Part shown: piece after piece, positions 23,701-36,716 of the stretch | Layout of the letters: the number at the start of each line of letters is the position of its first letter | How positions within the stretch are numbered: position 1 is the first letter of the stretch | From: Amblyornis subalaris | Taxonomy: Eukaryota; Chordata; Aves; Passeriformes; Ptilonorhynchidae | Direction of reading: 5' to 3' | Length of the DNA: 64,000 nucleotides | Assembly (NCBI GenBank): GCA_018881555.1 | Contig: JACAXG010000028.1 | Location: forward strand, 380,156 to 444,155 | Position numbers and translations under genes: made by a program | Notes under the pieces: model-generated | What the model saw: the letters and a program-made list of their open reading frames with translations, nothing else | Databases searched by the model: none | Told to the model about the DNA's origin: nothing

Positions 23701-24962
23701 CANGGAGGGCGCAGGGCCCCAGAAGCTGGGGCAGTCTCATCTGTACCCTACAAATCCTCCTCCTTTTCCCCTGCAAAAATCACCGTGCCACAGCTCCTTG
23801 GCCCCTGGTTCTGGCCTGCTGCCCTCCACCTCCCCCAAAGTCTATTCTGTCCCCAGCCCATGGCTCCTGCACAGAGACTCCAGCTGCCAAGGGACGGGTC
23901 CTCTGCGACAGCCCCACGCAGCAGGGCCCAGGTTACTTGGTTCTGGCCCTATGGCGATCTGGGACAGAGAGGACAGTTTCTTAGGGCAGCTTGCTTTCTC
24001 CTGGGATCCCGAGGAGAGGTGGCAGACTGTGGGCAGGGGCAGGCAGGAACTTAATTTGGAGCATGGAGGGTTCATAGTTTAGGTGCCAGGAGCTGCACTA
24101 GTAGATGAGGCCAATTACACCCTCGCACTCTGCTCTTCCAGGAATTCTGTCCCCAGCCTTGGTGGAGCAGGCTGGGGCTGACAGCCTCCTTCCTCACAGT
24201 TTTCTGGAGCAGCCATCACCTCTTTCCAGCTCCACGTTTTGTCACTTCCCACCTCCGGTTCTCAGCTTTGGCTTTAGGAAGGATTTTGTGAGGGGACGAA
24301 ATGCGTTATTGTCTCTCAGCTTTCTCCTATACCTCGTTTGGGGTTTCCAGGAGTCTCTCCACCATGAGTGTTGCCCTGGTATATTAGGGCACATCACAGC
24401 CCTTGGCATCCTGCCCCACATAGTCCCCCACAGCAGAACAGCGCTGGCAGTGCCATGTACAGAGGTGAACTGAGGAACACGGTCATTTGCTAAAACCCTC
24501 GCAGATGAACGAGCAGCAATCTAATCTTGTGTACCTGCACCAGCAGCACTACCTGAGGGCCTCAGATCACCAAAAGAGCCAGCACCCGAGCCTGGTGGAA
24601 AAGCTGCAGAGCAGCTAAGTGTTCGCACACACGAGGGCCACAGCTGCACTTCTGAGCCAGCGCTGGGAAAATGCAGACTGTGTCTGCAGCCTCGTGCGGC
24701 TGTGAATGCTGTGCACCTCATCCTGCCTGTGAGCAGGAGGAGTATTTGGAGGCGGTGACACTTCTCCCCGCATCACTCTAGGGAACTGCTGGGTTGTGCA
24801 TCCCATCACACAGAGGTGCTCTGGGTGAGGCTGGATGGGAGAGAGCTGGTGGAGCTTCCTCGTGCTCCCCCAGCTGATGAGCTGTGGCCTAGGTTTTACA
24901 GAGGAAGCCCAGGGATTGCCCAGGTTTTACAGGGGAAACCCATCTCCAAACCTTGCTGTTTC
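23701..24962. other. 5' flank of HS3ST4 between the CpG island and CR1
   Basis: GC-moderate, low-copy sequence without CpG enrichment. No exon, splice pair or RNA gene is recognisable. Plus-strand frames that extend from the CpG island into this segment are composition artefacts. A divergent promoter transcript would run through here, but nothing in the sequence proves one. Confidence 0.6.
24891..24941. repeat. 20-bp direct repeat, 31-bp period
   Basis: AGGTTTTACAGAGGAAGCCC (from 24891) and AGGTTTTACAGGGGAAACCC (from 24922) are near copies. They end about 20 bp before the CR1 tail at 24963, so they were present at or next to the insertion site. Confidence 0.75.
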
Positions 24963-25256
24963 GTACAGAACATAGAATCATGGCATGTTTTGAATCGTAA
25001 GGGATTCTTCAAAGTCATATAGTCCAGCNNCCTGCCACNGGCAGGGACACCTTCCACTATCCCAGGTTGCTTCAAGCTCTGTCCAACCTGGTCTTGAACA
25101 CTTCCAGGGATGAGGCAGCCGCAGCTACTCTGTACAACCTATGCCAGGGCCTCCCCACCCTTGCAGGGAAGAATTTCTTCCGAATACACAATCTAACCCT
25201 GCGCTCTGTCAGTGTGAAGCCATTCCCTCTTGTCTTGTCACTGCTTCTTTGACCTC
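24963..25256 (-). mobile_element. CR1 LINE 3' end with octamer tail
   Basis: Read on the minus strand this ends in ATGATTCTATGTTCTGTA, the CR1 octamer tail. The body (on the plus strand GGCAGGGACACCTTCCACTA, then CCAACCTGGTCTTGAACACT and TCCAGGGATGAGGC) is the common avian CR1 3' region. Three bases are N (25029-25030 and 25040), plus one at 25258. It abuts a CR1 ORF2 linker block on its right in the same orientation. Confidence 0.9.
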
Positions 25257-25720
25257 CNTTTTCAGCTGACATACCTGTAGAAGCCCTTCTTGTTATTCTC
25301 TATGTCCCTTGCCAAGCTCAGCTCCAGCCTTGGCCTTCATGCTCCCACTCCTACAAAACCAAGCAGTTTCCCTATACTTTTCTTATGATACCTCTCCCTC
25401 TTTCTCTGTGCGTTTCCTTCCTGCCCTTGACTTTGACCAGCAGGTCCCACCTCAGCCATGTAAGACTCTTGCCTTCCTTGCCCGATTTCTTACGCCTGGG
25501 GATCGCAAGCTCTTGTGCTCTGTGGAAAGTGTCCTTAAAGATCTGCCAGCTCTGCTCTGCTCCTTGTCCCTGAGGGCACTTTCCCAGAGGTCACATTGAC
25601 TAACTCCTTGAAGAGCTGCCAGTTTGCTTTCCTAAAATTCAGGAAACTGACTTTACTCTTCACCTGACCTAAATCCCTCAGGACTGCCAGCTCCTGAGGG
25701 ACATGTCTTTGGAGCAACAT
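25257..25720 (-). pseudogene. CR1 LINE ORF2 remnant: linker between endonuclease and reverse transcriptase
   Basis: The minus-strand translation shows the characteristic CR1 ORF2 linker in order: FLNFRKANWQLFKELVN, KDTFHRAQELAIPRRKKSGK, WLRWDLLVKVKGRKE, then ARDIENNKKGFYRYVS. At least two frameshifts and an in-frame stop separate these blocks, so it is dead. The endonuclease domain upstream and the whole reverse transcriptase (including the YADD-type catalytic motif) are missing. The neighbouring 3' end lies directly downstream, so this is probably one copy with an internal deletion. Confidence 0.82.
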
Positions 25721-26101
25721 GTCTTTGGAGTCTCAGCTACACTTGGTCTCATCACAAAAGCAACATTTGGAAACGAAAATGAAGTGCCAATATTAGGTAG
25801 CTACTCAGAGCTGAGAAATGTATTCATGGAAAAAGAGGAAAAGCACCGACATTTCCCATAATGAANAAAAGCTCAATGCTGCTCTCAGCTGGACATGTGT
25901 TCTCTCTGTGCAGCTCCAGTTCTGATGGAGATTATTCCTTCATAATATATTTTTTATGGCACACATGAGACCTCTGAAATGCAGTGTCTTGTGTCCTGTA
26001 AATCATTTCCTGTAACTTGTGGATTCCTTTTCAACTGCATTACAGTAACGTGAATGTTTGGGGACTAACTCGAACTGACAGATGCGAAGCTTCACGTCCC
26101 T
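25721..26101. other. Unannotated intergenic segment between CR1 and the minisatellite
   Basis: AT-richer single-copy-looking DNA. A small repeat ACATGTCTTTGGAG occurs twice around 25700-25730 at the CR1 edge. Nothing else is recognised. Confidence 0.6.
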
Positions 26102-26447
26102 GCTCACAGCGTCCCCGCTCCCAGCGCTGCCTCTCGCAGTGTCCCACCGCAGCGCTGCCTCTCGCAATGTCCCCACCCCAGCGCTGCCTCTCGCANNNNN
26201 NNNNNNNNNNNNNNNNNNNNNNNNNNNNNNNNNNNNNNNNNNNNNNNNNNNNNNNNNNNNNNNNNNNNNNNNNNNNNNNNNNNNNNNNNNNNNNNNNNNN
26301 NNNNNNNNNNNNNNNNNNNNNNNNNNNNNNNNNNNNNNNNNNNNNNNNNNCCCACCCCAGCGCTGCCTCTCGCAGTGTCCCACCGCAGCGCTGCCCCTCG
26401 CAGTGTCCCACCCCAGCGCTGCCCCTCGCAGTGTCCCACCGCAGCAC
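26102..26447. repeat. 28-bp minisatellite interrupted by an assembly gap
   Basis: A unit with core CAGCGCTGCCTCTCGCA and spacer GTGTCCCACCG (28 bp) is repeated about three times before the gap and about three to four times after it. Units differ at a few positions (CCG/CCC in the spacer, CTCTCGCA/CCCTCGCA in the core). The copies on both sides of the N run are in the same orientation, so the gap lies within the array and the true copy number is unknown. Open frames that cross it are artefacts of the repeat. Confidence 0.93.
26196..26350. other. Assembly gap (155 N)
   Basis: This is the only multi-base gap in the window. It falls inside the minisatellite, so its size is more likely an estimate or placeholder than a measured length. 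Confidence 0.98.
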
Positions 26448-29400
26448 TGGAGGAGCGGCACAGCCACGCCCGGGCAGCAGCGCTTGGCCTGGGGGGTCCC
26501 CTCGGGCGCTGCAGAGCCCACCGGGAGGAACACGGTCTCTGTCCGGGACAGCCTGAGCCCACAGGAAGGCTGCTGCAAATTCGGAAATCAGGCTTCAACC
26601 TTAAATGAGAATCCCAGTAGGTGCAGTGTGGGACAGAGGGATGCTGTCAGGAAGCCCTGGGCAGAGCAGGTTTGCTCAGCCGCTCTGCTTAGCATGTACA
26701 CATGGCCTCTCACATAAATGTTCTAGTATGTATGGATCTACCTTGACAGAGACGAATCCTTTTCATACATGGAGATACATTTATTCCAAATTGGAGAACC
26801 CACAGAGAGCCTGCTGGCAGCCACAAGCCTGCTCTCGAGTTTCCCAATATCACACCAAAAAACCCTAACCCAACCCAAGCCAAAACTCAAATAGTTTTCA
26901 GTTCCAAAAAATACATGATAAACCTCAAACTAGACCCTATTTAATGAAGTCACAGTGCTTTGGTCTTTCTGACGCTGAGCACACACCCAAACTGCAGTGC
27001 TTAGCAGAATGCCCCAGCTTGACATCCCTGTGGCTCCGGCTCCTGTGACGTGCTGCACAGGAGACTAATAGGAATTTACAGCAAACCACGCAGAACAGAG
27101 AGACAATTTCTTCTTGGGCACCAGCTTCCAACCTAGAGGAAGTTTTATAACCAGAATGTAAAGCCCTCTAAAACAAATGGTTCAGCCTTAAATGCCTGCT
27201 GCTGGGCTCCAGCTCCTGATTCATCACCGAGTGTGCATTTCTCCCACATGGATGTCAAACGCATCCATGAGCAGATCTGAGTGTTATCCAATGCTGGCTG
27301 GTGCTGTTCAGCCAGTGGATGCAATAGGAGCTGATGGAGTGTAACACTTTGTTTGACAGTTCGGCTCTTAAAGGNTTCTGTATTTACCCTGCATACCTGC
27401 CCCTCCAAGGCACATCAATTAGCAGTGGGACCACTTCCCAGGCAAGCAGCAGTGGCCAGTCTAGAAAGGCCAGTTGGGAATTGCCAGGGTAGGTTGGTCA
27501 GGTGGATCAGTTCATGCCCCACATTTTGGCAGGACTCAAGAGCAATCGATTTTGGCAAAGGGGAAGGAACTCTGTTGTGGGTGACCATGGAGCAGCCACC
27601 CTTTGCATGCAGTTTTTTCTAAGTTCCCAGCATCTGGAGTGATGTGTGGCTGCCCCAGCCTGGGGGATATGCCTGTGATGCTCTCATCTCCACAGGGACA
27701 GCAGCACTATTTGTCCCAGAATCTTGGTTATGGGGACATGTGACAATAAGTCATGGTAGGCAGCTGGGAGCCCTTTCCTGCACCAGCTGGCAGAGTCTGA
27801 CTGCACATGCTGAAGACCAGGCTCCAGTCAGAGTCATGTTTCACATGTAATAGACTGGGAATCCGTTTCAGAGGTGCTGCTGCCCCAGCTGGTGCTGTGC
27901 ATAGGCTGGGTGGCCTGGCTCATGAGGGGAAGCAGAACTCCACTCCAAGAGAGAGATGATTGAGGGCTGGCTCATTCGCTGCTTAGACATGGGATCATCC
28001 ACTCCAGTATTCTCATACCTTTGCTCCAGGAACAGAAACTGGNAGAGGTGCAGGGGCAGAGTCAGACTCTTCAGACAGAAGAGCCTGTCTGAGGGGACCT
28101 GGGCATATTTGGCCAAGTGAGAGGGGAGCTGGAGAGCATGTCCCTGCTCTCTAAANGGACAGGCAGATGAGCACCATAAAGGAGGAAAATGGCCTNAGAT
28201 AATAGGCAGTGCTGGCACAGAAACAAAGAGGTATGAGTTGGCACAAATAACTTTTGGCTGGAAATCAGATGGTTTCTAACAGTGGGAGAAATGTTGTTCT
28301 GGAAGAGATTCCTGAGAGGAGCATTGGGGGCAAGGCATGCAATTAGTTTTAAGATTGAGTTTGAAATGGACTTTATAACATGGTTGCCAGCAATTGCAGG
28401 GAAATGGGATGTGATGGCCGAAGCCGTCCCTTCTTGTTCCATGCTCCTGTTGTCATTCACAAGCACTGATCAGAGCAGGAGCCCTCTAACAGGAAAGGGC
28501 TCTCTAATCTATCAAAGGCTTAACAAGACCCATTGAAGAGAAGCTGGAATTAGACTCATTTGAGTGCAATGAAAAGGGTATATTACAAGGACAGTAACTT
28601 CCTTTTGCAATAACTTGTGAAGGAATANGGCAGGACAATTCTCTTGGAAGACTTTACACTGCGACTGGAATTCTTTGTAAAGAACTGGTTCCACTGGGCC
28701 CAGCTGTGAGCCAGAATGTGGTCCCGGCAGGAGAGTCTCCGGCCTGAGAATCTCTACATTCCAATATCCCAATTATTGCTTCTGCTAAGGACTAAGTTTC
28801 AGAGATTATCTCCTCAATTTCTTGACTTTTACAAACACTAGAAATATATTTTTCAGGAAACTTCAGAGGTTAACCTCCCATAATTCCTCCTCATTATTTA
28901 CTTGTCAACAGAAGCAATGAAACACCTTGAAAAGAAGTGAATTAATGCACACAGTGCTCTACTTCCTTCAGGGAATGAATGAAGTTTGTAAATATATACT
29001 GAATAGCAAATAAACAGTAAAACTGCAATGACATTTAAACTCCAGTCAAAGAAGGTACTCAAGATGTTTTGCAGTGGCATTCCACCCTGTCAAAGCATTT
29101 TCCCATTCATGGAAACAGCTTCAGGTTTAGAATCGTTGGTTATTCTGATGGCTGTTAGTAGCAGCTCCTGTGATCTAAACTGCACAGTCTGGGAACCTAC
29201 ATTCATTTTCTTGGCCTAAAATTAGCCAAAGGTGGAAGAAGACATCTCTGGGCAAGCTGCTCAGATGCCAAACCCACTGTTTCACTGATATGCTGTTCAC
29301 AGTTGCTATTAAAAAAGGAACAGCTTTTGGACTTAGAAAAATGCACGTGCCACAAATATGCTGTGGAACATGGTTTATCCAGTGAATAGTCCTGAGAGTG

Positions 29401-30560
29401 GAGCCAGAGGGAAAGCCGGTCAGCNTGAGAGGTGTGTACTACTGGCAGAGGCAGGAGAGGAGGTGAGACAAGGGGCACTTGCAAGTGACATGGGTGGTTC
29501 CTCAAGGTCCCACCAGCTCTTGAAGTCTGTCTCTGCACACTCAAAGGTGCTAAAGCCCCCTGGCTCCCACTGTACCAGCAATNAGAGTGGCTATGGCAAA
29601 CAGGGGGGATGCAGGGGCTTCAGGATCTTTCGTTTCTGCTGTCACTGTTGGGAAAAACNAGCCCTTAGGAAAGCCAAGAAAAGACTGAAACCAGGAATTT
29701 TCCCTCCATTGCTGAATACCTGAATTACAGATCTGCTCCCTTTAAACCTCCCTTTGCAGTTCTGGGGCTCTGTCTCCTCTCCCTCACTTTTCCTACAATC
29801 AACCCGCTGCCCACCCGGATCTCCGTGGTGTTGGGGAGAATTAGCCTTGTCTCCCCTCGAGGAGATGCAGATGGAGAAACACAGGGGCTGTGGCATCCTG
29901 CTCACAGTGAGCCCAGCCCAGGGCAGCCAGCACCCCCAGGCACACGGCCCTGGCAGCAGGGCTGCATGGGGCTCAGCCCAACCAGCATCCCACTGAAGGG
30001 GGCTGCAGCTCAAGGTCAGACCTCCCGAGCAGACTGCTCCCTCTCTGCAAGCTCAGNTCCAAGCCTTTGATTCCCCCCCAGATGTCCTCGGTCTCACTAA
30101 GCACGGGACTGGCTGCTCTCCGCGCAGGAAGGGCATTGCAGGATCCACCCCATCTGTCATGTGCTCATCGGTGTAAATGGGTGAGTGGCTCTATCTGCAC
30201 AGGCTCAGGAGATAATCTCCCACTCTAATCTCAGTTCTTGCTGAATGAGGACCAGGCCTTGCACAGGCAGCCCTTCACTGTGTGACAGGATGACATGACA
30301 AAGCTGTGCTGAACACCGTGTTAGTTGGCTGTCTCCATCCTGGGTGAAACAGCAACGATGGTCAGAAAGGGGAAGGCAGCAGCCACAGAGAAGCTGTCTC
30401 AGATTTGCAAAGTGTCTGAGTACATCATCTCTTGGCTACAGAGAGGGAAACTGAGGCAGGGAGGGAGGCANAGGTCACCTATGGTCACAGAGTGACTTTG
30501 ATCCCAATTTCAGAAGTCACACTGTCTGATCCCAGCGCCGGTGAGGGTGTGATGCCCCGG
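26448..30560. other. Intergenic segment, no gene seen
   Basis: Mixed composition. Frames here are short, unrelated to any family I recognise, and interrupted. AT-rich stretches at 26860-26940 and 28780-29060 have no repeat signature. A CCCTAACCCAACCC string near 26863 is too short to be an interstitial telomere. Confidence 0.6.
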
Positions 30561-30680
30561 GCAGGAGGCTGGTGGAGGCTGGCAGAGGCTGCAGAGGCTG
30601 ATGGAGGCTGGCAGAGGCTGGCATAGGTTGGCATAGGCTGGCAGAGGCTGGCAAAGGCTGGCAGAGGCTGCAGAGGTTGC
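30561..30680. repeat. 10-bp minisatellite, GGCAGAGGCT type
   Basis: About 120 bp consist of variants of a 10-base unit (GGCAGAGGCT, GGCATAGGTT, GGCAAAGGCT and shortened forms). It is G-rich on the plus strand. No gene or structured RNA is suggested; the open frames on both strands here are low-complexity readings of the repeat. Confidence 0.9.
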
Positions 30681-33600
30681 ATCATGCAAAGACCAGCCCC
30701 AACTATGTGGCTTCAGCTTCACAGCCAGGACTGCCTCCAGGGCAGCTGTGACTCAAGCGGGGCTGTGTCCTGCTGCAGCCATGGACTGCACAGTGCTGGC
30801 TGCAGGGAGCTCATTCTGAGCCATCAGGACACCATGCAGCCAGTAAGCCAAGGACAAATGTGTAGCAGGAGACCACCTGGCCTCCCTACTGTGCCACCTG
30901 AGCCCCGTGACTCCCACCATTAGTGCCCTGCTCACTTGGTGCTGGAAGAGTCCCTACAGCACTGGGGCAAATCCCGACCTGAGAAGAAGTGGGATGTACC
31001 TACCAAACAGTGCAGAGCCCAGGGCCTTGGACATGGCCTGCTGCCAGCTTGGCATAAGGAGCATTAGAAATGTTTCACCAATGTACTCTGTGCTTCCTAA
31101 AATACCCTTCACCAGCTGCAGGGGCCACACCAGGAGAACTTCCTGGCTGGACGGCTTGGCTGCCAGGGAGCTGGGCCACGTGCTGCAGCCNTGCACGGTG
31201 CCATCCCTGGATGCAGGACACCTCCTGTGCTTCCTCACAGGCCAGTGATGACCATCTATGGCAGGATGCCACTGCAGGCATGCATCCTCCAAGCTGGCTC
31301 ACGCCGTGCTCTGAGGTGCTCGTCCTGCACTGTCAGCTTTGAGAGAGGGAATGGCCAGTCCAGTCTCTGCAGCCACGTGTTCAAGGGGATTCAGCTCCCT
31401 CTGAGAATGAGCCAGAGCCCTACTAGCCAAGGTACCTTTCTTCTCCCTCTCTCTCTCCCTCGCATAGCCTCCTTGGGCCATGGAGCAAAGACAGTCACTT
31501 CCCTTTGCTGGAAGCAGCAAGGCCCAGAGTAAGTTCCTGTAAATCATCCATTCTCTCTCATCCCTCCCCTTCCCTGTACGCTTCCTCCTCCCTCCTCACC
31601 TGCCACTCAGCCAAGCCTTGCCGATTTCAGTAATTTAATCCCTTCTCATTAGATAGATCCTCCACCTCCCTCATCATTTCTGTAGCTCTTCTGTGAGCTG
31701 CCTAATTTATCACTCTGCCTGGTAACAAGGTACCCACTGTGCTCCTGCTAAGGTTTATTCTTCAGAAACACCCATGCCACCTCCTTGGCAGGGCTCTGCT
31801 CTCTTGACTGCCAAGGGACTCTTTCTTTCAGGATTTTGAATTATTTCACTTGGGATTGAGTTTGCTTCTGAAAGCATTCCCTGGAGATGATATTTCCCAT
31901 CCNATAGCTGCCAGTGATGGAGCAGTCCTGCTCTGGAGGACAGAACACTGAGGGATGATGAGAAGGACCAGGAAACAAAATGGGTGTTTGCTACATGCAG
32001 TCCTCTCTGATGAATCCTGCAACCTGAGTTTGTCCCTGCTGTGAGAAAACAGCAAATGTACTCCGTTTGTGATCCAGTCCAGCTGCAGGAGTGACTTCCA
32101 GGTGGAACTGACTCATGTAAAACATTGGGCTTAATTTGGGAGCAGAAAACCCTCGCTGTGTGCTTGGAGGTGACTGGGCAAGATGGTGTCAGTGCATGTC
32201 AGGCCAGAGTGTTACTTGCAGCTCCAGCCCACTGATCCCGGGGATCAGTTCCCATATCCTCATGCCACCTCCTCTCAGGGCTATCAGGGCCACAGCCAGG
32301 CTGCACTTGCCCCTCCTGCCCTGCTGCTCCTCCCTGTACCTTCCTCTTCCTCGGTACCCACTGGCTGGGAACGCCAGGGCTTGGCCTCGCTGGCAGCCAG
32401 ACACCCCCAGGGCTGTGGCAGCAGGACCAGATGGCAGCTCCCGTGGCCCTCGTCACCCCTCCGTGCCTCTGGCCCCTCTTTCAACAACTCTAGCAGGTTG
32501 GCCAGCGTAGGTCAGGGCTGTCCTTGCTATGGCACTCAGCTCCCAGGAGCTCTTCAATCCCCAGCATGGATTTTGGGGAGCTTCTGGACTGATTCCAAAC
32601 CGGAGCAGTGACCCAGAAGGAAAGGCACTTGCCTACTGCCCAGAGTTCAGGACATGGCAGGGAAAGGAGCCTCTGATGGAGGTGGAAATACCTGTGCAGG
32701 GATCATTGGGCCCTTCCCCACCTGCTCTCCCTGTCCCTGTCCCATGAATGGCTGGCACTGTGCTGGGGACATCCCCTGCCCCTTCCCTGTTTCCCCCTTT
32801 CCAGCTGTACCACTTTCTGTCGCAGCTGAGCAATAAAACCACTCCCAGCCAGCTGCAGGTTTTCTTCCATGATGTGAGAAGTGACAGCCCATACACTTGA
32901 GAGAGTCTTGGGAATNTTCAAGGAAAGGAAAAGCTAAAAGCCCTCATGATGCCAAAGCAAGGGGGCCAGGGCTGGTGGCCAGGCACTGTGTGACTCAGAA
33001 CCCCCTGTGCAGGGGAGTGGAAGCAGAGTGGATGCCTGACACTGCTGAAANGAACTTCAGCTTCACCTGAGCAGAGTTTCTGAAGACTCCACCATAAAGG
33101 TCAAATAGTCCTTGCCAGCCCATGAGCCTTTCTTAGAGAAGAATCAACTACAGCTCTCGTTATGGAAAACAGTCAAAATAATACAGCGATGCTCCCTCTG
33201 AGGGAAAATAGATAGTGCGAGTTATTCCATCTTCCCGTTCAGCGATATCAGCTTAGAAAAGAGAGGCTATTTACAGAGAGCATTTTGCTTCCAGTACTTC
33301 TGAAGTAAGTGAATTTTGAATTAGTTTAAGTGCAGGATAAATCAGTGAAATAGGAACATCTTTACACTCCAATAAGATGCTATTACTCATAAGCATATTG
33401 CACTCCAGCTTGTGGGCTAAAACTACCAGTGCATGACAGGACACCAAGGGCATGAAACACAGGGGATCCATGAAAATTAGCACAGCACCTTTGGTGTGAA
33501 GANGTAATCTGGGATATTGATTGGTGATGATGGCAGCCCAGTGCTGAGATACTCTGGCCCGATTCTGTAATCCCAGGTGCTCCAGACAACCATGAAAACC

Positions 33601-36261
33601 CCAAAACCCCCTCCAAAAGCAATCTGTATTTCTCCAGATTTCAGATCAGAGGCTGAAGCAGGAACATGGAATTATGTGCAGCTGCTCAGGACNCTGAGGC
33701 CCCATGACTTGTTTGCCACATGCATCACACTGGCAGGGAAGGACCCCAGGCAGGACCACAGCCCTGGCTGGGCACACAGCACACATGGCAGGTGACTGGG
33801 TCTCTATAGAGAGTGTGACCTGGGCTGGAGCACAGTGCACAGGGTGGCAACTGCACAGAGATGGAAAGAAAGCGAGGAGCGGAGGCCACTGCGGAGGAAG
33901 AGAGAGCATCGCCACAGGATGCTTGAAGAAATAAAATTTTTCTTTTTTACCTCTGTTACCTCCTTGGCTGAGGGAGACCTGCAGCTGGGCACAAGAAAAT
34001 GGCACGGGAAGCCCTGTGCCCTGTTCCCCACTGCACAGGTCNTTCTGCCTGTGGAACAACACCGGGCAGGCCCTGCTCCTGGAAGCACAGCATGGAGCTC
34101 CAGTTTCCAGTGTCATTCTGTAGGATACAAATAGGATATGCACTTAGAATGGTAAACCTGAAGGGCTCCAGGCATGACTGGACATGATGGATTGTGCTAC
34201 ATGGATGCAATCAGCTATTGAGCAAAACCTTCCACACAGGCAGTCGCTTCCAGCCCTTAGGATGGCTCTCCAGGGAAAGAGCTTCCTTGGGCTGCAAGTC
34301 CAGGCAGAAGCTGGTCAGAGAGGAACGATGCTGAGTCTTCATCATCCATAGTCCCAGCTGGCTTGAAGCATGACAATAAGAGGATGAAGAGCAGAAAGGG
34401 CTTTGCAATTTCCACCATTTTTCTCCCCCTTCTCCTTACAATGGGGAGGGAGACTGAAGCTCCTGAGGCAATTCCAAGCATGGGGACAGTGACCCAGCCA
34501 GGCCATCACAGCACCGTGTGCTGAGGTATGTTGTGCTGAGATTTCCCATGGGCTTGCAGCTGCTTTCCCAATGCCAGGTGACCTTCCCATGGNCTGGTGT
34601 CTGGTTCCTGTACTTCCAGCTCTGCAGCAGAGGTGTCAGAATCCTCCCTGGGAAATGGAATGTAGCCATATGCCGGATGCAGAGAGGCGCAGAGAGTCTC
34701 TCCCTGCTCCCTTGACATCTTTCACCCTACTCCTCACAAGCTGCTTGGATTTCATGTCAAGAGGGTGATTCTGCAAATTACATCGGTTCTTGTCTCCTCT
34801 TCGTTGGCATGGCAACCCTGGAGGATGGATGGCACAGCCTTGCTATAGCTCTCAGTGATGCAGACACATCCCGTTCCTCTGTGCCTGTGCCCCCACTGAT
34901 CGAGGCAGACGGTGCCACAATCCCAAACAGAGCAGCTCTGTGGCAAATGTGGGGCCCAGCTCCCAGGATGCTCCTGGGCTCTGATTCTTGCTGGTGGAAG
35001 TGCCAAGCTTGGCTCAGGGTGAGGTGGGAGCAAACTCCAGTGCGGGATGTGGGTGCCCAGGCCAGCAGCACTCCAGAGCCACTTACCTGCATGGCCACCT
35101 CCCAGCTCTTGGACCTCCCAGTCCTCAGCAGGGATCCACTGCTCCCAGCTGCCTCAATAAATGAATTCAAGCATTTTCCAGCTCAGCAGCTAGAGCTGTT
35201 GCTGGGCTTGCGTTTGTGTCTGATTAATGAGACAGTTGGTCATTTACACATCTCTTGAGGTCTCTTTTCCTGAGTAATTCTGAAGTTATGGCTGTTTACA
35301 CAGAAGAGAATCACATCACCTTGCCAAGAGCATGGCTTGGGTGATCCACGTGGAAATTGATCCTCAAGGACCTGAAGCAATGGCACTGCCATGGAGTTTC
35401 AGTGAGTGCTCATCATTTCCTGGAAAACACCTTCTGCAGATTGAAGGTTGCCCACCCAAATCTGTGGGAGGCTGGGGCTATTCCTGCCCCAAGGATCTGA
35501 AGTGCCTGAGACTGTTCACCTTCCTTGGGAGAGGCAGCAGTGAGCCAAGAGGACTGGGACTGGCCATCATGAAAGCCCTGTATTGTGGATTCCTCCAGGC
35601 TGGGGATGGGAGGATTGATTTCCAGGAGCAGACTGGCTGTCAGACCCATTTGTGATAAATCTGTTTGCAAAATTATTATGTTAAAACGTTTTAATTATTA
35701 GGGACATGTTAGGAAGACAGCTGGGATTTGCCTTCTGTTGTTCCCATCAGGCCTGATCAGTCCTTGGTTTTCTCACATCCCAGCATAAATCTGGAATAAT
35801 CCTCCAGGTCAGAGGAATCAGGCTGCTGTCATGGCAAAACCTAGCCTGGGAAGAGTGAGCTGACATGGATGATTTGGGGGTTGCTTTTACAAAACCAGGA
35901 CTTGTTCCTGAGCCTCAGACCTGGGATTAGCGCTGGGGCTAAGCCGTGAAGATTCCTGTGTGTGTGACCTTGGAGCTGCTCTGCCTTTGAGGAGCGAGTG
36001 CTGCAGCCCAGCACTGCTGGCAGCACCCCACTCCGGCTGGGTTTCCAGGAGGAGCTTGGAGCTGGCTCAGATCCTCAGGCCTGGCTGTTGAGACCTGCTG
36101 CCCCACCTTGCTGCCACTGATCCAGGCCTTTCCCAGGGCCACAGAACCAGGCTGGGTGATCCTGAGCAGGCGATTACCTGAGGCGCCCTCNCTGTGCTTG
36201 GGCAGCTCGCTCTGCCCCTGGAACGTGGGGAGCCTGGTGCCAGGCTGAGCACAGCAGCACG

Positions 36262-36296
36262 GGGTCTGATAACACAGGGTCTGATAACAAAGGGTC
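36262..36296. repeat. 15-bp tandem duplication
   Basis: GGGTCTGATAACACA at 36262-36276 is followed by GGGTCTGATAACAAA at 36277-36291 and a partial third copy (GGGTC). Intergenic. Confidence 0.85.
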
Positions 36297-36682
36297 CAGT
36301 GGCACAATATTCCTGTATGAAGAGGTGGGCAGGAGGTGCCCCCCAGGTAATTTACCACAAGGTTCTCCTGGAGCACCCCACTCCAACACTGCTGTTACCC
36401 CTCAGCAGTCCCCAGAAAAGTGGCTGAGCAAGGGCTGGGCAAGCAACTTCCCACTCACATCCCTTGCTTGGGTGGACCTGAGGCCAAACTTTGCCACCAA
36501 TGCAGGTTTGACACCTCCCTGCTCTCTAGCCAAGCTCTCATGTGGCCCTGTATGAAATAATTTCAATTTAATACGTTCGGTTAACTGCAAATTAATCGAA
36601 AACAATTTTGCACAGGTTCCTTTTTCATTATAAAAACATTCTGATCTGTCTACTCATTTCTCAAACTGTCTCTCTGTGGTCA

Positions 36683-36716
36683 TTTTCCTTCTCTCCCCTC
36701 TCTTCTCTCCTCTCCT
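36683..36716. repeat. 34-nt pure polypyrimidine tract
   Basis: Every base from 36683 to 36716 on the plus strand is C or T. Such mirror-type tracts can form triplex DNA; they also mimic acceptor tracts, but no AG with a plausible exon follows. Confidence 0.8.

Noticed and set aside
22250..24082. A 610-codon open frame on the plus strand across HS3ST4 exon 1
   Set aside because: It is antisense to a confidently identified exon, lies in an extreme CpG island where stops are rare, has N-containing codons and shows no domain. Open only because of composition.
26017..26717. Frames of 135-211 codons across the N gap
   Set aside because: They consist of the 28-bp minisatellite and translated N's. 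Not genes.
26860..26880. CCCTAACCCAACCC, resembling telomere repeat
   Set aside because: Only one perfect and one degenerate unit; too short for an interstitial telomere.
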